A stretch of DNA of 64,000 nucleotides from a virus. The stretch is from positions 32,308 through 96,307 of the IMG/VR virus record IMGVR_UViG_3300037294_000399; one strand, 5' to 3'. The position numbers and the translations under genes are program-made. The notes beneath the pieces were generated by a model. It was given only the letters and a program-made list of their open reading frames with translations, was not told the origin of the DNA and did no database searches. Below, piece after piece: positions 7,785-16,850 of the stretch (within the stretch, counting starts at the first letter, position 1; each line of letters begins with the position of its first letter).

Positions 7785-8558
7785 ATGGAAAATAAACCCG
7801 TAGTGTATAAAATCACAAATTTGATTAACAATAAAAAATATGTTGGTAGTGCTAAATCATTTATTAAACGTAAAAAAGACCATTTAAATAGATTAAAAAA
7901 TAATAAACACCATTCTAAAAAGTTACAAAATTCTTTTAACAAATATGGTGAAGACGCTTTTGAATTTAATATTTTAGAAGTTGTAGAAGATATCAATCTA
8001 TTAATTCAAACCGAACAAAAATGGATTGATGAATTAAAACCAGAGTATAATATGACATTAATCGCTGGATTAAATAGTCATTTAGGTATGAAACGTTCAA
8101 ATGAAACTAAAAAGAAAATTAGTGATGCTTTGACTGGTAGAAAATTGAGTGATGAACATAAAGAAAAAGTTAGGCAAACGCTAACTGGTAAAAAATTTAG
8201 TGAAGAACGTAAAGAAAAACACAAAAAGGCTTTAAATGAGTCGACAAAATTTAAAGAAATGTTAAAATCAAAAGAAAGAAACGAAAAAATTAAACAAACT
8301 AGATTAAAAAACGGAGGGTACATCGTTACCTATGAAACAAAAAAATTAATAAGTGAAACGTTAAAAAAACAAAATCTACAATCAGCTATTAGTGTTGAAA
8401 TAGAAAAATATAGTTTAGATGGTGGTTTTATTGAATCTTATCCGAGTATGCTCAAAGCTGAAAACGATAATAACATAGGTAGAGGTTGTTTGTATTATAA
8501 TTTGGTTAAAAATAAAAAAGAAGAGTATAAAGGATTTATTTGGAAATTTAAAAATTAA
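7785..8558 (+). CDS. GIY-YIG homing endonuclease
   Basis: 257 residues. N-terminal catalytic domain: VYKITNLINNKKYVGSAKSF carries the Y...YVG signature, with a conserved Arg and the Glu of QTEQKWIDELKP. It is followed by repeated NUMOD3-like DNA-contact motifs (HLGMKRSNETKKKIS, GRKLSDEHKEKV, GKKFSEERKEKH) and a C-terminal NUMOD1-like helix-turn-helix. Makes a site-specific cut that drives its own spread. Sits between a truncated and a complete NMNAT gene. Confidence 0.92.
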   Translation: MENKPVVYKITNLINNKKYVGSAKSFIKRKKDHLNRLKNNKHHSKKLQNSFNKYGEDAFEFNILEVVEDINLLIQTEQKWIDELKPEYNMTLIAGLNSHLGMKRSNETKKKISDALTGRKLSDEHKEKVRQTLTGKKFSEERKEKHKKALNESTKFKEMLKSKERNEKIKQTRLKNGGYIVTYETKKLISETLKKQNLQSAISVEIEKYSLDGGFIESYPSMLKAENDNNIGRGCLYYNLVKNKKEEYKGFIWKFKN

Positions 8559-8562
8559 TTAT

Positions 8563-9567
8563 ATGGAAATTAAAAACTATAAAGAAGAAATAATTAAAAA
8601 TGCAGAAGTTGGTGTTGTTGTGGGGAGATTTCAAACAAACCGATTACATACAGGACATATTGACTTGATTAGCCACGTCCTATCAAATCATAAAAAAACT
8701 GTACTTATCCTAGGTGTGTCTAGAGTACAAAACACCAAGAAAAACCCTTTGGATTTTGCTAGTCGTAAAGCTATGATTCAAAAATTGTTTCCTAGTTTAA
8801 TGATTTTACCAGTAATGGACCAAAGATACGATGAGAAATGGAGTTCAGAAATTGATTCAGCTATTTCTATGCCGTTTGGTGAAAAGAAAACAGTTATCTA
8901 TGGTAGCCGTGATTCATTTATTCCTCATTACAAAGGTAAGTTTCAAGTTATTGAGTTAGAAGCTATTCCTTACCATAACGCCACAAACATTAGAGCAGAT
9001 ATTGCTAAAGAAACTATTGACTCTACTGATTTTAGGTCTGGTGTTATCTACTCAGCATTCAATCAAAGACCAGTTTCTTATCCAACAGTTGATATCTGTG
9101 CATACAACGATGATGGTGAGATTCTTATGGGTAGAAAACCTAACGAGAAGTATTGGAGATTCGTTGGTGGGTTTGTTGACCCGACAGATGAAAGCTATGA
9201 AAAAGCAGCTTTGAGAGAGTTTCATGAAGAAACTGGTGGTAATTGTGTTATCAGCGACTTAAAATATATCTTAAGTCACAGAGTAAAAGATTGGAGATAT
9301 GCCAAAGAAGAGTCTGGGATAATGACTACTTTATTCTTGGGGCGCAGAAATATGGGTTACGCAAAAGCTAGTGATGATATCGCAGATGTTAAATGGTTTC
9401 CAATTAGGGAGTTCAGCAACTTTGATACTGTTAGAACTAAAGTAATGCCAGAACACCGTGAAATGATGTTAGCTTTGGTTAACAAAGTGTACAGCGAAAA
9501 ACTTATACCAAATATTGGTGAAAGATTAGCTGAAAGAACTGATAATGTAACTTACATTGGTGAATAA
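8563..9567 (+). CDS. nadM: bifunctional NMN adenylyltransferase / Nudix hydrolase
   Basis: 334 residues. Residues 15-180 form a nucleotidyltransferase domain (VVVGRFQTNRLHTGHIDL with the HxGH signature; later NIRADIAKE), which joins ATP and nicotinamide mononucleotide to make NAD+. Residues 200-320 form a Nudix domain with the box GGFVDPTDESYEKAALREF..E, probably an ADP-ribose pyrophosphatase. The same fusion occurs in other phages next to NAMPT. It begins four bases after the GIY-YIG stop, so the gene now depends on read-through or the element at 7744 for expression. Confidence 0.92.
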   Translation: MEIKNYKEEIIKNAEVGVVVGRFQTNRLHTGHIDLISHVLSNHKKTVLILGVSRVQNTKKNPLDFASRKAMIQKLFPSLMILPVMDQRYDEKWSSEIDSAISMPFGEKKTVIYGSRDSFIPHYKGKFQVIELEAIPYHNATNIRADIAKETIDSTDFRSGVIYSAFNQRPVSYPTVDICAYNDDGEILMGRKPNEKYWRFVGGFVDPTDESYEKAALREFHEETGGNCVISDLKYILSHRVKDWRYAKEESGIMTTLFLGRRNMGYAKASDDIADVKWFPIREFSNFDTVRTKVMPEHREMMLALVNKVYSEKLIPNIGERLAERTDNVTYIGE

Positions 9568-9587
9568 TATTAAATAAAAATAAAAAT

Positions 9588-12111
9588 ATGGGTTTACAAA
9601 AAAAAGTAATTGAAAAATTAGAAACTGCAATAGAAAACAAAGATTGGGTGTCTATTGAAGATATTCAAAAGTATCTTAGCAAAGCATTAACAAAACCGAA
9701 CAACTTGATTTTGTGTTCAGATGCTTACAAATATTCACATCACAGATTCTATGGTGGTGAAATGACCAAGATGGTATCTTACTTGGAATCAAGAGGTGGT
9801 AAATTCTCTGAGACAGTATTCTACGGATTACAAATCTTCTTAAAACAATACTTAGAAGGTGTTGCCATTACGAAAGAAGAAGTTGATGAAGCATTTGACT
9901 ATTTAGGTACAAAGCACGGTGTGTTTGGCCGTGACGATGTATTCGATAGAACAAAATTCGATTATATTATCGAGATGTATGATGGTAAATTACCTATCAG
10001 CCTAAAAGCAGTTCCAGAAGGTTAACAAATGTAGCCATTCATACTAGTAATAGTATGTCTAAAGAAATCTAATTGCTGGGAACCCCTTAGAGCCTTTAAC
10101 ACTACAACGTAGATAGCAATATCAAGCGTGAATGTTTGAAAAGATAAAGGATTGGGAAATCAGCAGCGAAGTTTCTAAATTTAATTTCAATTAATTAGTG
10201 CGTTTTTAAAAGTTTATGATATTTATTAATAAACGCATTAATCATGAGAGAGTATAAAAAAGGGAAAGAATCACCATTGTTTAAAGATTTAACTGGTGAA
10301 AAGTTTGGTAAATTAACAGCTAAAAACTACATTTACGATGACACAAAGAAATATAAAAAACATATGTGGATTTGTGATTGTGATTGTGGTAATGAAGCTA
10401 AAGTTAGAACCAATGAATTAACAAAGGGTGAAAGAACACAGTGTAAACAATGTTCAATCAATGAAGTATCAAAAACTAGAACAAGACCAGATAATGGTGC
10501 ATTAATAACAAGAGTTATTAAACAGTATAAAGCTGGTGCTAAAAGAAGAGGTTATGAATTCTTATTAACAGATGAAAAACTAAAGGAATTAATTTTTTCA
10601 AATTGTTATTATTGTGGTGAAGAACCAAAAATAAATAAGGGTGAAGAACGTTATTTTAGAGGTGGTTTAGAGTTTAAAAGAAATGGAATTGATAGATTGA
10701 ATAATAAAATTGGTTATACAAATGAAAATGTTGTTACTTGTTGTGAAACATGTAATAGAGCTAAAATGTGTTTAGAGCATGATGATTTTTTAACCCTTAT
10801 TAATAAAATATACTTAAATTTAGAAAAACGTTCAACGACTATCCCACAAGGGAGTACAGAACAAGCTAATGGTTCTGGAAATGGTTTTGACCCTAGTAAA
10901 TAGGGTTTTGATATAGTCTAGTCTTTATCTAAAGATAAAGCAGTTCGTAAGAGAACGTATTCAACTGTTGCGAGTTGAGTAGAATGTAAACGTCAGTAGT
11001 TGGAACTAAAAATGTTTTGTTCGTTATCGAATCTTTAGATGAGAACTGCGCATGGTTAACCAATTTTTTAGAAACTATCTTGTTGCAAGTATGGTATCCA
11101 ATTACGGTTGCTACACTTTCAAGAGAAGTTCGTAAAATCGTAGATGCTAGTTTTCAAAAAAACACATCATATGATACTGGGTTAAGAGAGTTTCTGGTTG
11201 ATTACGTGTTGAATGACTTCGGTTTCCGTGGTGTATCGTCTGTACAATCAGCTGGTATTGGTGGGTCTGCTCACTTGGTAAACTTTAGAGGTTCTGATAC
11301 AATCATGGCATCTAAATACATCAGAGATTACTACAATACAGAAACAGTTTATGGGTTATCTATCCCAGCAACTGAACACTCTATCATGACACTTAAAGGT
11401 GAAGAAGGTGAATTGGAAATGATGAAACGAGTACTTACAACATTCCCTACTGGGTTAGTTGCGTGTGTATCTGATTCATACAATATCTTTCGTGCATGTT
11501 CTGAGTATTGGGGAACTGAATTGAGAGACTTAGTACTATCTCGCCCATCAGAACCAGGAAATCAACTAGTTATCCGTCCAGATTCTGGTGACGTGTTAAT
11601 GACATTGAAAGAAATTTTCACTATATTATTCGACAAATTCGGTTACACAGTAAACGATAAGGGTTATAAAGTGTTACCACCACAAGTTCGTGTGATTCAA
11701 GGTGATGGTGTTAATCTAGATTCAATTAAAGAAATCTACGCATTGTTAGAGGAAGAAAAAATATCACCAGAAAACTTAGCTTTAGGTATGGGTGGTAAAT
11801 TATTACAAGCAGTGGACCGAGACACATGTGCATTTGCTACCAAAGCTTGTACAGCCGTAGTTGACGGTGTTGAAGTTGAAGTACAGAAAAATCCTACCGA
11901 AATGGACGAGAATGGGAATTTAACAAAAAGTTTCAAAAAGTCTAAAAAGGGTAGATTGAAGTTGGTAAAAACTGATAACGGTTATATTACTTTAACTTCT
12001 AAAGATGAAGGATTCGAAGAAGCTAAGGATGAACTCGTAGAGGTTTTCCGCATGGGAGATATTCTTAAAGAGTGGTCTTTTGAGGAAATCCGTGAGAGAG
12101 CCAAAATTTAA
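9588..12111 (+). CDS. nadV: nicotinamide phosphoribosyltransferase, split by a group I intron
   Basis: Exon 1 is 9588-10022 (145 codons, with the LCSDAYKYSHHRFYGGEMTK start typical of NAMPT). Exon 2 is 10993-12111. Joining GGT at 10020-10022 to TCA at 10993 gives PEG-SVVGTKNVLF, matching the family consensus and placing a U before and a G at the end of the intron, as group I splicing needs. The spliced product has 517 residues, in the range of phage NadV. It converts nicotinamide and PRPP to NMN, feeding the upstream NMNAT. The extreme C-terminus may have been exchanged during the homing event downstream. Confidence 0.9.
10218..10234 (+). promoter_or_regulatory. AT-rich upstream element (late-type candidate)
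   Basis: GATATTTATTAATAAAC, 10 bp before the intron HNH start; nearly identical to 26537-26553. Confidence 0.45.
10244..10903 (+). CDS. HNH homing endonuclease of the group I intron
   Basis: 219 residues. A four-Cys zinc motif (CDCDCGNEAKV...CKQC) near residues 40-75 precedes an HNH-type core: NCYYCGEEP, NGIDRLNNKIGYTNENVVTC, CETCNRAKMCL. Its last 25 codons run over the intron catalytic core (the P3/P7 bases), as in T4 introns. Cuts intron-less alleles to spread the intron. Confidence 0.9.
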   Translation: MREYKKGKESPLFKDLTGEKFGKLTAKNYIYDDTKKYKKHMWICDCDCGNEAKVRTNELTKGERTQCKQCSINEVSKTRTRPDNGALITRVIKQYKAGAKRRGYEFLLTDEKLKELIFSNCYYCGEEPKINKGEERYFRGGLEFKRNGIDRLNNKIGYTNENVVTCCETCNRAKMCLEHDDFLTLINKIYLNLEKRSTTIPQGSTEQANGSGNGFDPSK

Positions 12112-12116
12112 CTAAT

Positions 12117-12151
12117 AAAAGCCATTCTATAGAATGGCTTTTATGTTTTTT
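12117..12151. terminator. bidirectional terminator between convergent genes
   Basis: Perfect 11-bp stem AAAAGCCATTC/GAATGGCTTTT with loop TATA and T-rich flank, between NAMPT and the minus-strand endonuclease. Confidence 0.9.
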
Positions 12152-13038
12152 AATATATCATCTTCATCATGTTTGATACTAATTAGGTTAATCTTTTTGA
12201 AACTACAATAATCAAGTTTTATCTTATCTTTCTTTTGTCGGTCCTTTAAACCCAATACACCACCCCATTGTTGTATAGTTTCAAAGTGTTGTCTACCTTG
12301 ATATTCAATACATGTATTATATTTTGGTAAATAGAAATCGAATGGTAATGGTCTTTTATCTCTACAATCTGGAAATCTGTGTTGTGGTGTAAATTCAATA
12401 TCATTTTCAAGTAACCATTCTAAAATTTTTTCTTCACCTTTGGATATTATACATAATGGACATCTAGTACCACTTTTATGGTTCGATGGTAATTGTTCAA
12501 AATCACCATGTTTAGAACAGATAATAGTAACCTTGGTCCTATTATCAACATAATTTACTTTAGAGTAATCATATTTGTTTCCGTGAACCAATTTAGCTTT
12601 TTTAATAAAAGTATCTGTATCGTCACTAAAATCGTTTGAAACCTTATCTAATGAACATTGTTTACAACCACTACCATTTAAATGATTAGTGGCTTTTTGT
12701 GTAAATTCACCATGCAACGGACATTCTATAGTAATACAATTTAATGCACCAATATAATTTATGTTACTATAATTGTAAAAAAAACCATGAATTTTTTCAG
12801 CTTTTTCAATAAATTTATTTCTAGTTGTTTTTGTGCTATTTCTACCACATGAATAGCATCCGTAACCCTTTAAGTGACCATTTGGTGTTTGTTCAAATTC
12901 TCCATGAATAGGACATATAATGATTACTTTAATATTTCTATTGGTATAGTTAACTTTAGTGTAATCATATTTATCACTATGTAGAATAGTTGCCTCAATA
13001 ACAAACTCAGCTGTTGTTTTACGTTTCTCAGCACCCAT
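12127..13038 (-). CDS. homing endonuclease: DUF723-type repeats plus VSR-like nuclease
   Basis: 303 residues. Four repeats of about 50 residues (pattern H.DKYDYTKVNY......IICPIHGEFEQTPNGHLKG.GC..C) form likely DNA-recognising zinc modules up to about residue 195. The C-terminal domain (EEKILEWLL..., FDFYLPKYNTCIEYQGRQHF) is a VSR/PD-(D/E)XK-like nuclease. Starts in a TAATG overlap with the RHH gene 13038-13190, so the two are co-expressed. It separates full-length NAMPT from an orphan NAMPT tail. Confidence 0.85.
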   Translation of the reverse strand: MGAEKRKTTAEFVIEATILHSDKYDYTKVNYTNRNIKVIIICPIHGEFEQTPNGHLKGYGCYSCGRNSTKTTRNKFIEKAEKIHGFFYNYSNINYIGALNCITIECPLHGEFTQKATNHLNGSGCKQCSLDKVSNDFSDDTDTFIKKAKLVHGNKYDYSKVNYVDNRTKVTIICSKHGDFEQLPSNHKSGTRCPLCIISKGEEKILEWLLENDIEFTPQHRFPDCRDKRPLPFDFYLPKYNTCIEYQGRQHFETIQQWGGVLGLKDRQKKDKIKLDYCSFKKINLISIKHDEDDILKNIKAIL

Positions 13039-13190
13039 TATTTAAGAGAATTAAAATGTTGTTCTAATAACCAGTTAATTAATTTAGATTTATTGATTTT
13101 TTCATCAGACATTAATTCATAATTATCTTTTGAAATAGATAACGATATTTTTGTTTTTTTATCTTCTTGTGGTTTTATTTTTCTTCCCAT
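13038..13190 (-). CDS. ribbon-helix-helix protein coupled to the VSR-like endonuclease
   Basis: 50 residues: MGRKIKPQEDKKTKISLSIS then helices with INKSKLINWLLEQHF. The short basic start, a beta strand (KISLSI) and two helices fit the CopG/Arc RHH fold, a dimeric DNA-binding protein. Its stop overlaps the endonuclease start (TAATG). Probably represses or times the cassette; this is inference. Confidence 0.75.
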   Translation of the reverse strand: MGRKIKPQEDKKTKISLSISKDNYELMSDEKINKSKLINWLLEQHFNSLK

Positions 13191-13210
13191 GATATTTTAT
13201 TTAAGTATTT

Positions 13211-13230
13211 GTTATACTAATAAATATCTA
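13211..13230 (-). promoter_or_regulatory. AT-rich upstream element (late-type candidate)
   Basis: On the minus strand TAGATATTTATTAGTATAAC precedes the RHH gene start at 13190. Confidence 0.4.
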
Positions 13231-13260
13231 GAAATAATATAAAAGTCATAAAATTATGAA

Positions 13261-13398
13261 TTATTTTAATTTTTTATCTTCATAGTGTTTGGTTAATAAC
13301 TCATCGATAAGTTTAGAACGATTATAATTACCCTCATCTATTTTTTTAATTAGGTTTTTATCTATGGCTACACCAATAATTTTATTTTCTTGTTTCAT
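13261..13398 (-). CDS. second ribbon-helix-helix protein of the cassette
   Basis: 45 residues: MKQENKIIGVAIDKNLIKKI then EGNYNRSKLIDELLTKHY. RHH-like; closely resembles the 40104-40232 protein (KEGNYNRTQL), which sits in the same place in the 39 kb cassette. Confidence 0.7.
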   Translation of the reverse strand: MKQENKIIGVAIDKNLIKKIDEGNYNRSKLIDELLTKHYEDKKLK

Positions 13399-13450
13399 AA
13401 TCTTTTTATATAAATATATGTTTTTTATTGATATTGTAAATTAAATGTTG

Positions 13451-13458
13451 TATCTTTG
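13451..13458 (+). promoter_or_regulatory. promoter -7 box TATCTTTG
   Basis: ATGTTGTATCTTTGTA upstream of the orphan NAMPT tail and the NADAR gene. Confidence 0.65.
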
Positions 13459-13471
13459 TAAAAAATATAAT

Positions 13472-13780
13472 ATGATAAAATTAAGTGATACACAAAACTT
13501 TGCAACCAAAGCATGTTATGCCATTGTAAATGGTGAAGAAAAGAACATAATCAAGTCACCAACTGAAATGGACGCTAACGGTAACATTACAAAATCATTT
13601 AAGAAATCAAAACAAGGTTTGCTTAAATTGGTTAAGAATGAAGATGGTACCTTTAGAACAGTAACTTCAATGGATACTGAGTTCAACAATGTTACAGACG
13701 AGTTGGTAGAAGTATTTAGAAACGGTATAATCACTAAAGAATGGACATTCGAAGAAGTGAGAGAACGAGCAAAACTTTAA
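13472..13780 (+). pseudogene. orphan C-terminal part of NAMPT
   Basis: About 100 codons (from QNFATKACYAIVNGEEKN to FEEVRERAKL) align with the last ~95 residues of the intact NAMPT (CAFATKACTAVVDGVEVE to FEEIRERAKI) at roughly 60% identity by eye. No catalytic region is present. Probably the original gene tail, displaced when the endonuclease cassette arrived with its own tail. A promoter and ATG precede it, so a short peptide may be made. Confidence 0.8.
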
Positions 13781-13782
13781 TT

Positions 13783-14277
13783 ATGGGAACAAAAAACGTT
13801 ACAATAACAGACGAGTTTGTGTTCTTTTGGAATGGGGTTTACAGTCAATGGCATCCATCAAAGTTTGTAATTGCTGGAATCACTTACACTAGTTGCGAAC
13901 AATACATGATGGCACAAAAAGCTTTATATTTCAAAGATATGGAAGTATATGAAACTATCATGGTTTCTAACAACCCAAAAGAACAAAAAGCTTTGGGTCG
14001 TAGTGTTAAAAATTTTGACACTAAGCGTTGGAATGAAGTATGTAGAGAATTTGTTTATCAAGGTAACTTGGCCAAGTTTACACAAAATTATAACTTTAAA
14101 TCGACACTATTAGCGACTGAAGATAAAGAAATTGTTGAAGCAAGTCCCTACGATAAAATATGGGGAATTGGAATGGGTATTGAGCACCGAAATATTGAAG
14201 ATAAGAGCAAATGGGAAGGTCTTAATTGGTTAGGTGAAGCTATTATGCGAGTAAGAGAAACTTTAAAACAAAAATAA
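13783..14277 (+). CDS. NADAR (YbiA-like) ADP-ribose hydrolase
   Basis: 164 residues with the family pattern FWNGVYSQWHPSKF, CEQYMMAQKALYF, WGIGMGIEHR and C-terminal NWLGEAIMRVRE. YbiA/NADAR proteins are N-glycosidases on ribosylated substrates; some remove ADP-ribose from guanine in DNA and so oppose DarT toxins. Lies between NAD-making and ADP-ribose-handling genes, which supports a counter-defence role. Confidence 0.85.
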   Translation: MGTKNVTITDEFVFFWNGVYSQWHPSKFVIAGITYTSCEQYMMAQKALYFKDMEVYETIMVSNNPKEQKALGRSVKNFDTKRWNEVCREFVYQGNLAKFTQNYNFKSTLLATEDKEIVEASPYDKIWGIGMGIEHRNIEDKSKWEGLNWLGEAIMRVRETLKQK

Positions 14278-14279
14278 AT

Positions 14280-14729
14280 ATGATAAAATACATTGATGGT
14301 GACTTAGTTAAAGATGCCGAATTATTTGATGTGGTTGCACACTGTTGTAACTGCTTCTGTAGTATGGGTGCTGGTATAGCCCCACAAATCAAAAATAAAT
14401 TTCCAGAAGCTTACGAGGTTGATTGTGAAACAATAAAAGGTGGTAAAAGTAAGTTAGGTACAATTACCTATACCGAAAACACGACACCTATAATTGTTAA
14501 TTTGTATGGTCAATATGACTATACTGTAAGACGAAATGGCCAAATGGATTTAGATTATGATGCTTTACGTTCTGCGTTAAGAGAAATGAAAAACCAATTT
14601 ACGGGGTTACTTTTTGGTATGCCACTTATTGGTTGTGGGCTTGCTGGGGGTGATTGGGATGTGATTGAGGCAATCATTGAAGAAGAACTAGAAGGTGAAA
14701 GAGTGATTGTGGTAAATTACGTTCCCTAA
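14280..14729 (+). CDS. macrodomain protein (ADP-ribose 1''-phosphatase-like)
   Basis: 149 residues. IKYIDGDLVKDAELFDVVAH, CNCFCSMGAGIAPQIKNKFP, then GLLFGMPLIGCGLAGGDW and a C-terminal VVNYVP follow the Poa1-like macrodomain order. Binds ADP-ribose; may remove ADP-ribose from targets or its 1''-phosphate. Starts two bases after the NADAR stop. Confidence 0.9.
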   Translation: MIKYIDGDLVKDAELFDVVAHCCNCFCSMGAGIAPQIKNKFPEAYEVDCETIKGGKSKLGTITYTENTTPIIVNLYGQYDYTVRRNGQMDLDYDALRSALREMKNQFTGLLFGMPLIGCGLAGGDWDVIEAIIEEELEGERVIVVNYVP

Positions 14730-14769
14730 TTTATTTCACTAAAACATTTGATTTATGTAAATTTTTTAG

Positions 14770-14777
14770 TACCTTTG
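14770..14777 (+). promoter_or_regulatory. promoter -7 box TACCTTTG
   Basis: TTTAGTACCTTTGTAATA; a 15-codon ORF (14791-14838) lies between it and the gene at 14840. Confidence 0.85.
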
Positions 14778-14839
14778 TAATATAAAAGTAATGTTCTTAG
14801 ATATTAAAGATAAAATAATAAGTTTTTCGGACAAATAAT

Positions 14840-15283
14840 ATGAGTATAATAAAATCAATAAATGTAAATCATTTTGGGTATATGGTTTCTAAAAACTGGG
14901 ATAGAACTTTTTGGGCGTTTGATATCCATGGCACCATACTTAAACCTAATTACGAATATGGTAACACTCCAGATGAGTTTTACCCTATGGCAAAAGAAAC
15001 CTTGCAATTAATTAGCAAGTTGCCAGATGTTGTTATGTTTTTATATACATGTTCTCACCCACATGAAGTCAATGAGTATTTAGCTTTATTCAAAGCTAAC
15101 GATATTCTATTCAAGTATGTCAACGATAATCCAGAGGTGCCTACTCAACCAGATGGTTATGGGAACTACGATAAAAAACCTTATATGAATGTTTTGTTTG
15201 AAGACAAAGCTGGTTTTGACCCAATCACTGATTGGTCAGAGGTTTATGATTTATTAACTAAACACTATGGCGAGTTTAAATAA
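14840..15283 (+). CDS. HAD-like phosphatase domain protein
   Basis: 147 residues. WAFDIHGTILKP near residue 24 is a HAD motif I variant (DxHGT), with YTCSHPHEV as the motif II region and LFEDKAGFDP as motif III/IV. Similar to small HAD proteins that Bacteroidota and their phages carry. Substrate unknown. Confidence 0.7.
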   Translation: MSIIKSINVNHFGYMVSKNWDRTFWAFDIHGTILKPNYEYGNTPDEFYPMAKETLQLISKLPDVVMFLYTCSHPHEVNEYLALFKANDILFKYVNDNPEVPTQPDGYGNYDKKPYMNVLFEDKAGFDPITDWSEVYDLLTKHYGEFK

Positions 15284-15638
15284 CCCTTACAATTTATCTT
15301 TCGATGATAGTCGAAAAGATTATATAAAAATAAAAACGGTTAATGATGAAACTGTTTTGATGTCAGCAGATGATTTGAAAGCTATTATGGTTGATTACCT
15401 AAAGACAGAAATAGATTTTTTCGTTGATGGTATCACTGAACAAGATAAAATAAAATTCAAAGACCGTTTAGATTTTAAGCTAAAGCAAATCGAAAATGAT
15501 ATATTAAGACACATTGATGATAAGATAAATTGTATTACTGAAAAAATAATTTCAAATTGTACCACTAGAATCATTGAAGGTGAAGTTGACCGAAGAATTA
15601 ACGAAAAATTAAAAATTAAATACGATGTTAGAATTTAA
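15267..15638 (+). CDS. hypothetical protein, helical C-terminal half
   Basis: 123 residues; overlaps the HAD gene by 17 bases. The second half has long charged helices (coiled-coil-like, from FKDRLDFKLKQIENDIL). Not recognised. Confidence 0.65.
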   Translation: MASLNNPYNLSFDDSRKDYIKIKTVNDETVLMSADDLKAIMVDYLKTEIDFFVDGITEQDKIKFKDRLDFKLKQIENDILRHIDDKINCITEKIISNCTTRIIEGEVDRRINEKLKIKYDVRI

Positions 15639-15819
15639 AACCCCAATACCAGTAATTGTTGAAGAAGACAAAGAAGGTTATGCTATTTATGTCGCTAATG
15701 GTGGAACATTTGAAAACGATATCTGGTGTGTGGTTTTATGTGATGGTGGTATTGTTAGACATTATCTTAGTAACCAAATTAAAATTTATAAGAACTTAAC
15801 CTTTAAGATTACAAAATGA
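15625..15819 (+). CDS. hypothetical small protein
   Basis: 64 residues, starts MLEFKTPIPVIVEEDKEGYA, overlaps its neighbours on both sides. Looks beta-rich. Not recognised. Confidence 0.65.
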   Translation: MLEFKTPIPVIVEEDKEGYAIYVANGGTFENDIWCVVLCDGGIVRHYLSNQIKIYKNLTFKITK

Positions 15820-16118
15820 AAAAATTAATTATATTATTTGCGTTTTTTACGCTATTATTAATAACTGGATGTGCTGATGTTTCACAAATCCAATATATGA
15901 ATCCTAGTGAGCATGTATATGGCTTTTGGGGTGGTACATGGCATGGTATGATTACGATACCTTCATTTATCGGTAGTCTTATCTGGAATGATGTAGCTAT
16001 CTATGCTGTTAATAATAACGGTGGGTGGTATGATTTCGGTTTCATCGGTGGGTTTTATTTAATAGTTAAAGTTATCAAAACCATGATTCTTGGGGTTAAA
16101 TCGGCTGTTCAGAAGTAA
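15816..16118 (+). CDS. small lipoprotein
   Basis: 100 residues. MKKLIILFAFFTLLLITGC is a signal peptide with lipobox LITGC at Cys19, so it should be exported and lipidated by the host. Two further hydrophobic stretches and aromatic residues follow (YGFWGGTWHG). Could be a membrane-surface or superinfection factor; no evidence for a specific role. Its stop shares bases with the sirtuin start. Confidence 0.75.
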   Translation: MKKLIILFAFFTLLLITGCADVSQIQYMNPSEHVYGFWGGTWHGMITIPSFIGSLIWNDVAIYAVNNNGGWYDFGFIGGFYLIVKVIKTMILGVKSAVQK

Positions 16119-16846
16119 TGAAAAAGAAAGTAGTTATATTTACAGGTGCTGGAATAAGCAAAGAATCTGGTGTTGATACATTCAGAGATTCGGTAGATGG
16201 CCTTTGGGAAAACCATAAGATTGAAGAAGTTTGTACTCTTGATGGTTGGAGAAAAGACCGTGAGAAAGTACTTAACTTTTACAATGACCGCAGAAGACAA
16301 ATGCCAAGTGTTGAACCTAACAATGCACATAAAGCATTGGCTAGGTTAGAAGAAGACTTTGATGTAACTATCGTTACACAAAATGTTGATGATTTGCACG
16401 AAAGAGGTGGGTCCACTAACATCATTCACTTGCATGGTGAGTTAACTAAAGCTAGGAGTTCTTATTTAACTGGTAATCTTTTAAAAGTTAAGTTAGATTC
16501 TATTGACATTGGTTATTCTGATATTAATATTGGTGATAAATGCGAGAAGTATGGTGCACAATTAAGACCACACATTGTATGGTTTGGTGAATATCCTTTT
16601 GATATAAATAAAGCTTATGATGCTTTTTTAACAGCTGATATTGTAATAATTGTTGGAACTAGTTTACAAATTGGTTATACCTTAAGTTTTTTTGATAACC
16701 TACCGAAAGGTTTTAACGTAATATACATTGACCCTAACCCTAGTCATGATTTAGACACACTTGATTTAAACATTGAGTACGTAGAGAAAAGTGCTGTTGA
16801 AGGGGTGACAGAAATTGTGGAAAGAATTATTAACGAACAAAATTAA
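16118..16846 (+). CDS. sirtuin (NAD-dependent deacylase family)
   Basis: 242 residues. IFTGAGISKESGVDTFRD (NAD loop), TQNVDDLHERGG (variant of TQNIDGLH), catalytic HLHGEL His, LRPHIVWFGE and GTSLQIGYTLSF match Sir2. The four zinc cysteines are not evident in the segment between HLHGEL and LRPH. Sir2 enzymes consume NAD+ to remove acyl groups or hydrolyse NAD+. In this NAD block it could modify proteins or act on ADP-ribose derivatives. Confidence 0.88.
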   Translation: MKKKVVIFTGAGISKESGVDTFRDSVDGLWENHKIEEVCTLDGWRKDREKVLNFYNDRRRQMPSVEPNNAHKALARLEEDFDVTIVTQNVDDLHERGGSTNIIHLHGELTKARSSYLTGNLLKVKLDSIDIGYSDINIGDKCEKYGAQLRPHIVWFGEYPFDINKAYDAFLTADIVIIVGTSLQIGYTLSFFDNLPKGFNVIYIDPNPSHDLDTLDLNIEYVEKSAVEGVTEIVERIINEQN

Positions 16847-16850
16847 ATAT

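Larger units (their letters stand above)
10023..10992 (+). ncRNA. group I self-splicing intron
   Basis: 970 bases inside the NAMPT gene. Core pieces are visible: AATTGCTGGGAACCCC (P4/P5 side) near 10068, GGGAAATCAGCAGCGAAG near 10151, TTCAACGACTATCCC (P3/P7) near 10832 and GATATAGTC (P7 3' strand) near 10910. The last intron base is G and the upstream exon ends in T. It carries the HNH gene in a peripheral loop. Similar in layout to T4 td/nrdB-type introns. Confidence 0.9.

Noticed and set aside
13038-13398. RHH pair as a toxin-antitoxin system
   Set aside because: Both products look like DNA-binding antitoxin-type proteins and neither neighbour is a toxin; the partner is a homing endonuclease.
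14791-14838. 15-codon ORF after the 14770 promoter
   Set aside because: Too short and without family likeness; may simply be leader sequence.
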